A stretch of 6,482 nt of DNA from Thermomicrobiaceae bacterium. GTDB lineage: Bacteria > Chloroflexota > Chloroflexia > Thermomicrobiales > Thermomicrobiaceae. This document shows positions 5,818-6,482 of this stretch, piece by piece (the first letter of the stretch is position 1; every line of letters begins with the position of its first letter). A program made the position numbers and the translations under genes. The DNA is taken from contig SKKR01000211.1 of assembly GCA_007123655.1 (NCBI GenBank), positions 1 to 6,482 on the forward strand, written 5' to 3'. The notes under the pieces are model-generated. The model made no database searches. It saw only the letters and a list, made by a program, of their open reading frames with translations, and had not been told where the DNA came from.

Positions 5818-5850
5818 GGGTACTTATCTCCAATCGAGTCCTTGATTCAG

Positions 5851-5879
5851 AGTCCACTGACCCTGTCGGACGTTGTCCC
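5851..5879 (-). promoter_or_regulatory. Weak candidate promoter of the acidic lipoprotein gene
   Basis: On the minus strand GGGACA (5874-5879), a 17-nt spacer and TGGACT (5851-5856) are at the right distance, giving a start near 5843 and a 26-nt leader. The -10 lacks the important second A, so the match is poor. Confidence 0.25.
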
Positions 5880-5881
5880 TG

Positions 5882-5898
5882 TCGCGTCGATGACGCGA
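5882..5898. repeat. 7-bp inverted repeat upstream of the lipoprotein gene
   Basis: TCGCGTC-GAT-GACGCGA is perfect in both arms with a 3-nt centre. It lies 65-81 nt upstream of the lipoprotein start, just above the candidate -35. It is suited to a dimeric regulator, and the divergent response regulator is one candidate. Function is not shown. Confidence 0.4.
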
Positions 5899-6194
5899 TC
5901 GAAGCACCAATACACGCATGTTCTCTGCCAGATCCGGACATCCGTTTTCTGCACGGTGAACGAGAGTGGCGTGACCATCGCTCCGTCAGCTGCGGAGTTG
6001 CGTCCGCCGAGATGGGCAGATGATGAGCAAATGTGAGACTGTGTCGCGCATGGCACGGGGATGCTTCGGGCGAAAGCGCCAGATCTCGTGGGAGACCCCG
6101 GCTCGAGGTTCTGATGTGAGCCGGTTGGGCCAGTCATCATCTCGCGTCCTGCCATTCGTCCATGTACGTTGCTGGAGTCTGGCCAGGGCGTGTA

Positions 6195-6228
6195 TTGACT
6201 TGGCAACCAGTCAGGAGAACTCCCTGAC
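6195..6228 (+). promoter_or_regulatory. Two overlapping, mutually exclusive hairpins
   Basis: TTGAC-T-TGG pairs with CCAGTCA (6195-6213, one bulge, 3-nt loop). GTCAGGA pairs with TCC-C-TGAC (6210-6228, one bulge, 4-nt GAAC loop). Both use GTCA at 6210-6213, so only one can form at a time. They lie about 165-195 nt before the response-regulator start. No U-tract follows. Confidence 0.3.
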
Positions 6229-6328
6229 GGGGCCTGCATCTCCTGGATCAGGCCGCCGGGGATTAAGACACATCACGAGGGCGGTGACAACCGCACCTGG
6301 TCCCCCGGAGCTCTCGGAGGGTGTGTTT

Positions 6329-6339
6329 CTCGATTCGAG
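6329..6339. repeat. Short palindrome CTCGA-T-TCGAG upstream of the response regulator
   Basis: It has perfect 5-bp arms around one base, 52-62 nt before the start codon at 6391. Its position suits a regulator site near the promoter. A TAAGCT at 6355-6360 might be a -10, but no -35 is seen. Confidence 0.25.
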
Positions 6340-6390
6340 CGTGTCGGTTTGCGGTAAGCTTCGGTGGACGGTACCCGCCTTTAGACGTCA

Positions 6391-6482
6391 ATGAGAGCCG
6401 GAAACGGTACCAAGTTGGCTGGAATCCTCGTCGTCGAAGACGAACCTTCGCTCAGCACCACGATCGAGTACAACCTGAAGAA
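6391..6482 (+). CDS. Two-component response regulator, N-terminus only (runs off right edge)
   Basis: Thirty codons are present. GILVVEDEPSLSTTIEYNLK (residues 11-30) is the first beta strand and helix of a receiver domain. Glu16-Asp17 match the metal-binding acidic pair of CheY-like domains; the phosphorylated Asp lies beyond the window. The form ILVVEDEPSL--TIEYNLKK resembles PhoB/OmpR-class regulators, so a winged-helix output domain is likely but unseen. A stop at 6382 limits the start to ATG 6391 or TTG 6415. The ATG gives an 8-residue extension and has no visible Shine-Dalgarno; the TTG gives a start closer to the usual length but also has no ribosome site. The gene is divergent from the acidic lipoprotein gene and may control it. 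Confidence 0.85.
   Translation, partial: MRAGNGTKLAGILVVEDEPSLSTTIEYNLK

Larger units (their letters stand above)
5818..6390. other. Divergent intergenic region, no convincing gene
   Basis: About 570 nt lie between the lipoprotein gene (-) and the response-regulator gene (+). Two frames exceed 100 codons (5847-6239 minus and 6020-6394 plus). Both are rich in Ser, Arg, Pro, Cys and Trp, show no domain-like pattern and no good ribosome site, and I do not accept them. The region holds inverted repeats at 5882-5898, 6195-6228, 6281-6294 and 6329-6339, plus a weak lipoprotein promoter. It is long for a simple promoter region and could hold a small RNA, but nothing proves this. Confidence 0.6.

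Noticed and set aside
5240..5845. 201-codon Ser-rich plus-strand frame
   Set aside because: It is antisense to the acidic lipoprotein and its low-complexity serine runs mirror the Asp codons.
4969..6014. 12-mer TCCGCCGAGATG on opposite strands at 4969-4980 and 6003-6014, flanking the lipoprotein gene
   Set aside because: A 12-mer shared between strands is expected by chance in a window this size, the match does not extend, and one copy is the terminator loop.
5847..6239. 130-codon minus-strand frame upstream of the lipoprotein
   Set aside because: It has no recognisable family, a composition rich in Ser, Pro, Cys and Trp, no convincing ribosome site, and overlaps the likely promoter region.
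6020..6394. 124-codon plus-strand frame ending at the response-regulator start
   Set aside because: It has an Arg/Ser/Cys-rich random-looking sequence and no ribosome site; the 4-nt overlap with the next gene is tempting but unsupported.

Overview
The window is bacterial, with a G+C that looks to be in the high 50s percent (by eye, not counted). It holds five genes: four on the minus strand (one cut by the left edge) and one on the plus strand cut by the right edge. A Chloroflexota host (Thermomicrobia-like) is the best guess. This rests on the Tat-type lipoprotein signal of the solute-binding protein, long Asp-rich linkers after the lipobox, the membrane-anchored SRPBCC protein with an LPGDE motif, and -10 boxes of the TAGGCT kind. 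It is an inference from style, not a phylogenetic result, and an actinobacterium or another lineage is not excluded.

Layout, left to right. 1-706 (-): the N-terminal 235 residues of a membrane-anchored SRPBCC (START-like) protein, running off the left edge. 707-885: about 180 nt with a good Shine-Dalgarno, a candidate -10 and a small hairpin. 886-4613 (-): a peptide-type (DppA/B/C, family 5) ABC importer operon in the order binding protein, permease B, permease C. A stem-loop lies between the binding protein and the permeases. 4614-5022: about 410 nt carrying the terminator of the next gene, a strong sigma-70-like promoter with a palindrome over its -35, and a leader that can fold into a long stem ending just before the ribosome binding site. 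5023-5817 (-): a lysine-free, extremely acidic lipoprotein with a DUF4367-like C-terminal domain. 5818-6390: about 570 nt with no convincing gene but several inverted repeats. 6391-6482 (+): the first 30 codons of a two-component response regulator, divergent from the lipoprotein gene.

How the genes work together. The binding protein should sit on the outer face of the membrane on a flexible acidic tether and deliver an oligopeptide-like (or nickel, opine or similar) ligand to the two permeases. The two ATPase subunits (DppD/DppF type) are not in the window. The operon is preceded by another gene's terminator and followed by an unrelated gene, so the ATPases must be encoded elsewhere. The acidic lipoprotein and the response regulator share a divergent intergenic region, which makes co-regulation possible but unproven. 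I found no tRNA, rRNA, CRISPR array, insertion sequence or attachment site. The most unusual points are the structured leader of the binding-protein mRNA, the incomplete transporter operon, and the two hyper-acidic lipoprotein linkers.
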